Shown here: positions 1 through 6,680 of the stretch, piece by piece
Position numbering within the stretch: position 1 is the first letter of the stretch
Layout of the letters: the number at the start of each line of letters is the position of its first letter
Assembly: GCA_910588845.1 (NCBI GenBank)
Contig: CAJURU010000054.1
Span: 1 to 12,255, forward strand
DNA: 12,255 bases
Source of the DNA: an uncultured Lachnospiraceae bacterium
GTDB taxonomy: Bacteria; Bacillota; Clostridia; Lachnospirales; Lachnospiraceae
Direction of reading: 5' to 3'
The notes under the pieces: generated by a model
Databases searched by the model: none
What the model saw: only the letters and a program-made list of their open reading frames with translations
What the model was told of the DNA's origin: nothing
Made by a program: the position numbers and the translations under genes

Positions 1-22
1 TAACCATGCGGCTTTCAGTCGC

Positions 23-43
23 ATTCACAAGTGTTTGGTGAAT
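23..43. promoter_or_regulatory. Imperfect inverted repeat upstream of the repressor gene, possible operator
   Basis: The arms ATTCAC (23-28) and GTGAAT (38-43) are inverted copies separated by 9 bases. They lie about 70 bp before the start of the GntR/LacI-type repressor, a usual place for an autoregulatory operator. The repeat does not match the classical AraR box of Bacillus. No convincing -35/-10 pair was found in 1-109; GATAAT at 51-56 is the best -10-like hexamer. A short inverted repeat in AT-rich DNA can arise by chance. Confidence 0.25.
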
Positions 44-109
44 AATTAAGGATAATAGATATTTTTTTAGTGCGTTCCATAAAATTTAGTACAGCAAAGG
101 AGGCTCGCC

Positions 110-1186
110 ATGCCGGCAAAATACATCCGCCTTGCGAACATATTGCGCGAAACAATCTTTCAGAATACAGGCCGCGGCATTTACAAACTGCCCTCAGAGA
201 ACGAACTCTGTGAACAATACCACATGAGCCGCCAGACAGTGCGGACCGCGCTGCACCTTCTGACGGAAGAAGGCCTTATCGAAAAACGCCAGGGCAGCGG
301 CTCATTTTCAACCGGGCTTGGGGCAATGCAGAATACCATCGCTGTCATCGTTAATCAAGCAGAAGAATATACAACTCCCGCCTTTTTGGCAAATATTAAA
401 TCCATTCTCAGTGCAAAAGGATACTCCATCAATGTCTACTCCACACATTCCAGGATTTCAGAAGAGCGCAAAATTCTGGAGGATATAAAACAAGCATCCA
501 TCCGGGGCATGATCGTCGAGGGCAGTAAAACAGCGCTGCCAAATCCTAACTTAGATTTATATGAACACCTGATGGCAAAAGGCATTAGCGTTTTATTTGC
601 CGGTGGGATATACCCATCGCTTACCGGTTGCATATGCATCAAAGAAGATAATTATTACGGAGGATATCTGCTGGCAAAACATTTAATCCAGCTTGGGCAC
701 ACGCAGATTGCTGGAGTATTCAAGATTGATGATCTGCAAGGGCTTGAACGATACTCCGGTTTTGCCACCGCAATCAGGGACTATGGCCTCCCACTCCTGG
801 AAGAACTGATTACCTGGTATACTGCCGCAAACTTAGAAGCATTGCAATTAAAATCAGACACCAGCTTCCTCTCAGATTTGCTTCGCCGCAACAAAGGGCT
901 GTATTCATGCGTTGTCTGCCACAATGACGAGATTGCTTACTGGCTCATACGAGAGCTGGGCTATACAGATATCCGGGTACCGGAAGACATTTCTGTAGTC
1001 TCTTTTGACAACAGTTACATGAGCGACTTGAACTCCACCCATATCACTACCCTGTCCCACGACAGGGATTTAGGGACAACCGCCGCCTCAACACTCCTAA
1101 AAATGATACAGGGAGAATCCGTATTTCCAGAGGAGCTCTCCTGGAACCTAATTGAAAAAAACAGCGTTGCACCCTTTACTGTCTAA
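110..1186 (+). CDS. GntR/LacI-type transcriptional repressor, AraR-like
   Basis: This is a sugar-responsive DNA-binding repressor of 358 residues. Residues 4-70 form a GntR-type winged helix: LPSENELCEQYHMSRQTV (27-44) is the helix-turn-helix, and GLIEKRQGSGSF (55-66) is the wing. Residues 75-355 form a LacI/periplasmic-binding-protein-like sensor domain, recognisable by IRGMIVEGS (131-139) and the RVPEDISVVSFDN segment (289-301). This pairing of a GntR head with a LacI-type sensor is the hallmark of AraR, the L-arabinose repressor of Firmicutes, and the length fits that family (about 360-380). The ATG start has an ideal ribosome site, AAAGGAGG at 96-103, six bases upstream. No arabinose catabolic genes are adjacent, but a secreted arabinanase lies about 5.5 kb away on the other strand. 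The effector (arabinose or another sugar) is inferred. The gene is convergent with the response regulator, and its 3' end contains that gene's terminator. Confidence 0.85.
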   Translation: MPAKYIRLANILRETIFQNTGRGIYKLPSENELCEQYHMSRQTVRTALHLLTEEGLIEKRQGSGSFSTGLGAMQNTIAVIVNQAEEYTTPAFLANIKSILSAKGYSINVYSTHSRISEERKILEDIKQASIRGMIVEGSKTALPNPNLDLYEHLMAKGISVLFAGGIYPSLTGCICIKEDNYYGGYLLAKHLIQLGHTQIAGVFKIDDLQGLERYSGFATAIRDYGLPLLEELITWYTAANLEALQLKSDTSFLSDLLRRNKGLYSCVVCHNDEIAYWLIRELGYTDIRVPEDISVVSFDNSYMSDLNSTHITTLSHDRDLGTTAASTLLKMIQGESVFPEELSWNLIEKNSVAPFTV

Positions 1187-1197
1187 GGTACAACGCT
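1155..1197 (-). terminator. Rho-independent terminator for the response-regulator transcript
   Basis: Read on the - strand, AGCGTTGTACC (1197-1187) pairs with GGTGCAACGCT (1173-1163) to give an 11-bp stem with one G-U wobble and a 13-base loop. One G and then seven Ts (1161-1155) follow directly. This is a textbook intrinsic terminator beginning 7 bases after the response-regulator stop codon. On the + strand the wobble becomes a C-A mismatch and no T-run follows, so it should act on the - strand only. The left arm, the loop and the T-run lie inside the last codons of the convergent repressor gene. Confidence 0.85.
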
Positions 1198-1204
1198 ATT
1201 ACGG

Positions 1205-2827
1205 TCAAATACGAACACCACCGCGATACTCTCTCGGCGTACATCCCTGCGTTTTCTTAAATACGAAACTGAAATAGTGGGGATCTTTAAATCCAACCTC
1301 CGCCGCAATATCACCCGACGATCTCTCTGTCTGACGCAGCAGTTGTTTCGCTTTGTCCATACGCTTCTTCGTCACATATTCTGTAAAAGTCAGCCCTGTC
1401 TCCTGTCGAAACACAGTGCTGAAATAGTTAGCGCTGACTTCCACGGCGCTGGCAACTTCGTTTAAGGAGATAGAATCTTTCGTATAATTCTCTTCTATAT
1501 AAACAATCGCACGCTTAATCAGCTTCTTGCTCTGGCTCTCCATCACCTGATTGCCCAATTCAATGGCACGGTGGAGAAGCTCTTGCATATAAAACCTCAT
1601 ATCTTCCACATTAAGACTGAGAATCTGCACTTTATCCGTGTAAGTATTCTCCAGCAGATCAGCCTGAGTATACCCTAGTTTTTCCACAAAAGCAATCGCC
1701 GTAAAGCGGATACTCAACATCAAATAATCGCGAAACATTTTCGACTTCAACGCTTCCTTCTGGCTCTCCAAGTAGCCGTCCACAAAATCATCAACCTCTT
1801 CCTCCTGCCCATGCGTCAAAAAATTCTTGATGATATCTGGATCTGCTTTGGCGATATCCACGTCGCCCAGAGATTCCTTCCCCTCCCCTCTGGACGTAAA
1901 GCTCGTTGTCTCCATTGTAAGGATATGCTGCCCCGGCTTCAAAAAACGATAGGACATCATATGGTTCACCTTGCTGTAAACCTGGGGCAGCATACTCAAT
2001 CGCTTTACCGGTTCCCCAATGGCGCAGCACCAATCTATCTCCGAATCATGCCCGGAACAGATGCGGACAATCGCCTCCCGGCACTTACCCTTTAATTCTT
2101 CCATCTGCTCTTCTTCGCCTTTAAGTAAAATCCCATACGTACTGATATTCCATCGAAACATCAGAAATTCCGGGTACCGCTGAAAAAACCGCGTTAATTC
2201 CTCTCTCTTGCCTGCAACTAACCGGGATTCCTTGGAATGTTCCTCCATGTTGCGCTTCTCTCTGAGGCTCACCATAGCCAAGTTATAGCTGGACGCGTCC
2301 ATTTCCAGGGAAAACTTCTGTGCCTCCTCATAAATTTCCTGCACCGAAAGATGGCCTTCAAATACCTTTTCAAAAAATACTCTTCTGGAAAACTGCTCAT
2401 ATTCCTGCATATCTTCCTTATATTTCTCACGGTAATTATTCTGCTCCCGATCTTCCTCTATCTTCTCCCGAATCTCCTGCAATACTTTCTGCAGGGCAGA
2501 ACGGGAAATAGGTTTGAGCAGATACCTTTCTACGCCGGCTCTAATTGCCCGCTGCGCATATTCAAAGTCATTATGGACACTGATGATAACAACTTTCATC
2601 TGGGGAAACTCCTGCCTCACAATACCGGCAAGCGCCAGACCGTCCATAAACGGCATATTGATATCCGTAATCAGCAAATCTGGCTTCACCTTTCGTATCA
2701 GAGGCAACGCCATCTCTCCATCACTTGCCTCTCCGGCAAATTGATAACCGTACTGCTGCCACATAATGTTATCACGCAAATTCTCTCTGACACTCGTTTC
2801 ATCTTCTACCAGAAATACTTTTAACAT
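1205..2827 (-). CDS. Two-component response regulator with AraC-family output domain
   Basis: This is a cytoplasmic DNA-binding response regulator of 540 residues. The receiver domain (about 2-120) has all key residues: acidic pair E8/D9, phospho-acceptor D55 in LLITDINMP, S83 in IISVHND and K105 in LLKPIS. A central region (about 150-410) resembles the degenerate GGDEF-like/helical linker common in long Clostridial regulators of this class (WCCAIGEPVKRLSMLPQVY, 266-284). An AraC/XylS-type double helix-turn-helix covers about 437-536 (SLNEVASAVEVSANYFSTVF, then DIAAEVGFKDPHYFSFVFKK). The gene starts 28 bases after the receptor stop. Its own ribosome site is weak (GGGAAGG well upstream), which suggests co-transcription and perhaps translational coupling. 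Such regulators usually pair with a cache-HAMP histidine kinase and often control carbohydrate uptake or degradation genes. Here a methyl-accepting receptor occupies the kinase position, so its phosphodonor and targets are unknown. Confidence 0.9.
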   Translation of the reverse strand: MLKVFLVEDETSVRENLRDNIMWQQYGYQFAGEASDGEMALPLIRKVKPDLLITDINMPFMDGLALAGIVRQEFPQMKVVIISVHNDFEYAQRAIRAGVERYLLKPISRSALQKVLQEIREKIEEDREQNNYREKYKEDMQEYEQFSRRVFFEKVFEGHLSVQEIYEEAQKFSLEMDASSYNLAMVSLREKRNMEEHSKESRLVAGKREELTRFFQRYPEFLMFRWNISTYGILLKGEEEQMEELKGKCREAIVRICSGHDSEIDWCCAIGEPVKRLSMLPQVYSKVNHMMSYRFLKPGQHILTMETTSFTSRGEGKESLGDVDIAKADPDIIKNFLTHGQEEEVDDFVDGYLESQKEALKSKMFRDYLMLSIRFTAIAFVEKLGYTQADLLENTYTDKVQILSLNVEDMRFYMQELLHRAIELGNQVMESQSKKLIKRAIVYIEENYTKDSISLNEVASAVEVSANYFSTVFRQETGLTFTEYVTKKRMDKAKQLLRQTERSSGDIAAEVGFKDPHYFSFVFKKTQGCTPREYRGGVRI

Positions 2828-2855
2828 TTAACTTGACACCTTCCCAAAAACTCCT

Positions 2856-4586
2856 TTATAACTTAAAAAATTGAATGTCATCATTCATCTGGTCGGACAA
2901 GCCTTTCAGGCTGTTTGCCGCTTCCGCCAGAAGGTTGATGGTCGCACTTAATTCCTCCATGGACGCTGTGGTCTCCTGAGCGGAAGCCGCATTCTCCTGG
3001 GAAATGGCTGACAGATTGGCTATCACATCCACAACCGTCTTCCTGGATTCATCGCATACATGGGTACGCTCCTCAATCATTGTCGTATCTTCTCTTGAAC
3101 TGTTAATCCCCTCCGTCACATCCACAAAATGGCTCTGTGTATCTTCAATCTTTTTTCTCTGCTCCGTAATAATCGTACCGACTTCTTTCATAATCTCAAC
3201 AGTCATCTCCGACTCTTCAAGCAATGAACTGATAATATCTGTAATTGTCTGTGCAGAACGGCTCGACTCATCTGCAAGCTTTTGAATTTCAGAAGCTACC
3301 ACAGCAAAGCCTTTGCCAAATTCTCCTGCCCTTGCAGCCTCAATACTGGCATTCAGAGACAACAGCGACGTCTGGCTGGCAATCGAAGAAATAAGGTCCA
3401 CCGCCTCGCGGATTTTCTGCGCCGATTCATTCGTAGCGTAAACCTGTTCGCCAATCTTGTGAATCGCTTCTGTCGTCCTGTTCGTGGATTCCACCAAATC
3501 CCGCATGATCTCCGCTGAGTTATCCCCAGCCTGTTTCATGCTGACAGAAGTGGAATTCAGCTTGTCTACTCCGCCTACAATATGTTCAATCATCGAACCC
3601 ATATCCACAATCTTGCCCGATGCATTCTCAATCTCTTCGGCCTGCGAAACTGCGCCCTGGGAAATCTCCTCCACAGCTTTACCAATTTCCATTGCATTGG
3701 TATTGACACGCTCTGCCATTTCATCCAGAGACTGTCCAGACTTTAGAAGCTCGTTAGAAGAATCCTGTAAATGGTTGAGAATCCTTGACAACTGCATTAC
3801 CAGATTATCCAGGGCATTCGCAATACTTCCCAATTCATCACTACGCCCTTTCAGTTTATCTTCTACCTGAATATTCAGATTTCCCTCCGCAAGCTGCCTG
3901 ATGATATTCTCTTCCTTCCTGATTGCAGCGGAAAGTCTTCTGGAAAAACCAATAATTAAAATTCCGCCCAGCAAAATCACAATCACATTCAAAATTGTAG
4001 TCTGTATTACCTTACCCCTGATATATGTTTCAATTCCGCTGCTGGGTTCCCCGGCAAAAATCATGCCCACGATGCTGCCGTCTGTATTGGCCAACGGCAT
4101 GTAACAGCAAAAATAAGGCTGTCCGTTCAGCTGCAGCTTCTTATCCACATATGCTTCCCCGCCTTCAAGAACTTTATCAATTACCTTGTCCGCGGCCTGC
4201 GTACCGATCATTCGCTCCCCTGTTTCACTGTCTACCAAAGTCGTCACCCTGCGGGTATCGCCATAGAACAGCGTGATATCTATGCCGGAAGCAGTTGCAA
4301 ATTTTTCAAAGTACGGAAGCTTCTCTGAAACATTAATGTCTCCTTTGTAAACAGTTTCACCGTCAAGACGGTAATCCCCTTCCCCCAATGCCTCCAAGGA
4401 ATTGTTGACGCCGCTGACGATGTCTTGAAGGCGCTTGATGGCCTCGTCCTGCATACCAATCCTAATCGTGCGTGCGGAAAAAAATGCGCTTAATACGGCA
4501 AGCACAATCAGCGGACCCAATGCCATGGCCAATGTTTTCGTCATAATTCCTGCTTTTGTCATCTGTTTTTTCTTCGTGTTTTCCAT
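2856..4586 (-). CDS. Methyl-accepting chemotaxis receptor with single-cache sensor
   Basis: This is a membrane chemoreceptor of 576 residues that would pass an extracellular signal to CheA/CheW. The order is: transmembrane helix 1 (about 16-38), an extracellular single-cache-like sensor (about 45-190, with DITLFYGDTRRVTTL and the PYFCCYMPL...GSIVGMIFAGE strand pair), transmembrane helix 2 (about 195-214), HAMP (about 215-268), and a coiled-coil signalling domain (about 280-576). The hairpin tip is clear at IASQTSLLSLNASIEAARAG (402-421). The helix near 530-546 (QENAASAQETTASMEEL) is a typical methylation region. No CheR-docking pentapeptide is seen at the C-terminus. The ATG has a strong ribosome site (GGAGGG, 4595-4600). 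The ligand is unknown. The receptor lies directly upstream of the response regulator and probably shares its transcript, which is unusual and may mean a non-motility signalling role. Confidence 0.93.
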   Translation of the reverse strand: MENTKKKQMTKAGIMTKTLAMALGPLIVLAVLSAFFSARTIRIGMQDEAIKRLQDIVSGVNNSLEALGEGDYRLDGETVYKGDINVSEKLPYFEKFATASGIDITLFYGDTRRVTTLVDSETGERMIGTQAADKVIDKVLEGGEAYVDKKLQLNGQPYFCCYMPLANTDGSIVGMIFAGEPSSGIETYIRGKVIQTTILNVIVILLGGILIIGFSRRLSAAIRKEENIIRQLAEGNLNIQVEDKLKGRSDELGSIANALDNLVMQLSRILNHLQDSSNELLKSGQSLDEMAERVNTNAMEIGKAVEEISQGAVSQAEEIENASGKIVDMGSMIEHIVGGVDKLNSTSVSMKQAGDNSAEIMRDLVESTNRTTEAIHKIGEQVYATNESAQKIREAVDLISSIASQTSLLSLNASIEAARAGEFGKGFAVVASEIQKLADESSRSAQTITDIISSLLEESEMTVEIMKEVGTIITEQRKKIEDTQSHFVDVTEGINSSREDTTMIEERTHVCDESRKTVVDVIANLSAISQENAASAQETTASMEELSATINLLAEAANSLKGLSDQMNDDIQFFKL

Positions 4587-4654
4587 TCTACCTTCCCTCC
4601 CATGAAAATGTTAAAAATTCCACTTCACGCCCCCCAAAGATAACATTTTTCTTA

Positions 4655-4680
4655 ATTATAACAAAAACATAACCATTATA
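4655..4680 (-). promoter_or_regulatory. Candidate promoter region for the chemoreceptor/response-regulator operon
   Basis: The 125-bp gap between the DUF1015 stop and the receptor start holds two perfect -10 hexamers on the - strand. One is TATAAT at 4660-4655, preceded by TG with correct spacing (extended -10, TGTTATAAT, 4663-4655). The second is TATAAT at 4680-4675. Neither has a good -35 at 16-18 bases, which is tolerable for an extended -10. No SigD-like (flagellar) chemoreceptor promoter was recognised. The gap shows no clear terminator hairpin, so read-through from DUF1015 remains possible. Confidence 0.5.
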
Positions 4681-4711
4681 CTAGAAAAAAATACGATATA
4701 GGAGAAAAAAA

Positions 4712-5953
4712 TCAGCTTTCCAGAGCATGGATAAAAATCCCGCTCCTCAGTTTCGGTTCAAACCACGTTGATTTCGGCGGCATCAAAAGCCCGGCGTCCG
4801 CTACGGCAAATAATTCCTGTATGGACGTTGGATACATGGCAAACGCCACGGCGCAGTCCTCCCGGCAGCGCCTTTCCAGCTCCTTCAATCCCCGTATGCC
4901 ACCCACGAAATCAATACGGCTGTCTGTCTTGGGATCTCCAATGCCGAGAACCGGGGAAAGCAGCCTCTGCTGCAAAACCGACACATCAAGCCCGTCTACC
5001 GGATGGTCTGGAAGCTCCTTCGCTGGAATCGTGCAGCGATACCACTTTTCTGCCAGATACATCGAAAAATCTCCTTTTTTCTCCGGCTTCACCGGCTGAT
5101 TTCCTGCAAGCTCCACGTCAAAGAGCTGTGATACTTTCTCCAGAAACGCTTCTTCCGACATGCCATGCAGATCCTTGACAACACGGTTATAATCCATAAT
5201 CATCAACTGTTCATCAGGAAACAGTACGGAAAGAAAATAATTAAATTCTTCTTCCCCATTGTAATCAGGATGCTCTTTTCTGCGCATCTGCCCTACCCTG
5301 ACCGCCGAAGCCGCCCGGTGATGTCCGTCTGCAATATAAATTTCACCGATGGAAGCAAAGGCTTTTTCTACATCGCCAATCTGTGCATCATCTGAAATAA
5401 TCCACACTCTGTGGCGGATGCGGTCCTCCGATACGAAGTCGTAAAGCGCCTCCTCCCTCTTCACTGCATCTACAACTGCATTGATGACAGCATTGGCACG
5501 ATAAGCCAGGAAAATCGGTCCCGTCTGGGCATTACAGATATTGACATGGTTAATTCTATCCTGTTCCTTCTCCGCCCTGGTGTTTTCATGCTTTTTAATT
5601 ACGCCCCGCTCATAATCATCAATGGAGGCGCAGGCGGCAATCCCTGTCTGCGTCCGTCCGTCCATGGTAAGCTCATAGATATAATAGCAGGATTTCTCCT
5701 CTTTCACAAAAGAGCCGTCCTCCACCATCCCCCAAAGGAGCTCATGCGCTTTTTGGTACACTTCTGGCGCATAGGTGTCCACGCTGTCGTCAAATTGGGT
5801 CTCTGCCCTGTCAATACGCAAAAAGCTCAGGGGATTTTGTTCTACTATTTCTTTCGCTTCCCTGCGGTTATACACATCATAAGGAAGCGCTGCTATCTTA
5901 TCTGCTTTCTCCCGGCTGGGCCTGATTGCAGAAAATGGTCTGATTGTTGCCAT
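4712..5953 (-). CDS. DUF1015 family protein
   Basis: This is a 413-residue cytoplasmic protein of the DUF1015 family, full length, with no signal peptide or membrane segment. Landmarks are the N-terminal IRPFSAIRPS (4-13) with ALPYDVYN (22-29), KKHENTRAEKEQDR (120-133), YIADGHHRAA (206-215) and the C-terminal MPPKSTWFEPK (391-401). The DGHHR motif resembles the conserved motif of the ParB/sulfiredoxin fold, which includes free-serine kinases. Members of this family are often found near serine-biosynthesis genes in Clostridia, but none is in this window, so a catalytic role is inference only. The ATG has a good ribosome site (GAGGAG, 5959-5964). The gene begins 62 bases after nth. A TATAAT hexamer at 5979-5974 could be a weak internal promoter, although its -35 is poor. 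Confidence 0.88.
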   Translation of the reverse strand: MATIRPFSAIRPSREKADKIAALPYDVYNRREAKEIVEQNPLSFLRIDRAETQFDDSVDTYAPEVYQKAHELLWGMVEDGSFVKEEKSCYYIYELTMDGRTQTGIAACASIDDYERGVIKKHENTRAEKEQDRINHVNICNAQTGPIFLAYRANAVINAVVDAVKREEALYDFVSEDRIRHRVWIISDDAQIGDVEKAFASIGEIYIADGHHRAASAVRVGQMRRKEHPDYNGEEEFNYFLSVLFPDEQLMIMDYNRVVKDLHGMSEEAFLEKVSQLFDVELAGNQPVKPEKKGDFSMYLAEKWYRCTIPAKELPDHPVDGLDVSVLQQRLLSPVLGIGDPKTDSRIDFVGGIRGLKELERRCREDCAVAFAMYPTSIQELFAVADAGLLMPPKSTWFEPKLRSGIFIHALES

Positions 5954-6015
5954 ATTTTCTCCTCTTTTCTATTATTATATCTTCCAAAGTAAAATGTCCG
6001 CGCTAACACTGCCCG

Positions 6016-6657
6016 CTATTCCTCCACTCCATTGCGCGCACAGATATCTTTTACACAACACTTGTCGCAACAAGGCTTGGTACGCGCTGTGCACACCTCC
6101 CTGCCGTGATATACCAGACGGTGGCAGAAATCGCTGCCCTCCTCAGGCGGAATTAACTTCCACAAAGCCATTTCCACCTTCTTAGGCTCCTTGATATTAT
6201 CCACCAGCCCCATTCTATTCGCCAAGCGAATGCAATGCGTATCGGTGACAATCGCCGGCTTGTGAAAAACATCTCCCATAATCAGGTTTGCGCTCTTCCT
6301 GCCCACGCCGGGCAGTTTGAGCAGCGCGTCAAAATCCTCGGGAACCTTGCCGTCATACTGCTCATACAAAATCTTCATACATGCGCTGATGTCCCGCGCC
6401 TTGCTCTTTCCAAGACCGCAGGGCTTGACAATTTTCTCAATCTCCTCCACAGGAGCCTCCGCCAGAGCTTTCACATCCGGGTACACCGCATATAACTCTT
6501 CCACAATCACATTCACCCTGGCATCTGTGCATTGCGCTGCCAGCCGTACGCTGACGAGAAGTTTCCAGGCTTCGTTGTAGTCTAACGTGCAGCCCGCCTG
6601 CGGATATTCTTTTTTCAGCCGCTCAATCATCTCCAGCGCCAGTTTTTCTTTCGTCAT
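6016..6657 (-). CDS. nth: Endonuclease III (DNA glycosylase/AP lyase)
   Basis: This base-excision-repair enzyme removes oxidised pyrimidines and nicks the abasic site. It has 213 residues, the normal length. Visible are the helix-hairpin-helix LPGVGRKSAN (115-124) with catalytic Lys121, the catalytic Asp139 in IVTDTHCIRL, and the N-terminal AAQCTDARVN (40-49). The C-terminal iron-sulfur loop (189-206) has cysteines 189, 196, 197, 200, 201 and 206. The usual spacing C-x6-C-x2-C-x5-C becomes C189-x7-C197-x2-C200-x5-C206, or x6/x3 if Cys196 is the ligand. This is a one-residue insertion with two spare cysteines. The gene starts 23 bases after the arabinanase stop, with a modest ribosome site (GAAGGGAAG), and probably shares its transcript. 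That placement looks positional rather than functional. Confidence 0.95.
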   Translation of the reverse strand: MTKEKLALEMIERLKKEYPQAGCTLDYNEAWKLLVSVRLAAQCTDARVNVIVEELYAVYPDVKALAEAPVEEIEKIVKPCGLGKSKARDISACMKILYEQYDGKVPEDFDALLKLPGVGRKSANLIMGDVFHKPAIVTDTHCIRLANRMGLVDNIKEPKKVEMALWKLIPPEEGSDFCHRLVYHGREVCTARTKPCCDKCCVKDICARNGVEE

Positions 6658-6680
6658 CTGAATCTTCCCTTCACTTTAAG

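Noticed and set aside
2237..2824. 195-codon + strand frame opposite the response regulator
   Set aside because: It is antisense to a gene with clear receiver-domain residues and its translation has no recognisable domain; it is a shadow frame.
4655..4711. Flagellar sigma-factor promoter for the chemoreceptor
   Set aside because: No GCCGATAA-like -10 or TAAA -35 at proper spacing was found; only sigma-A-like TATAAT hexamers are present.
5411..5992. 193-codon + strand frame opposite the DUF1015 gene
   Set aside because: It is fully antisense to a conserved family protein, and its translation shows no motif.
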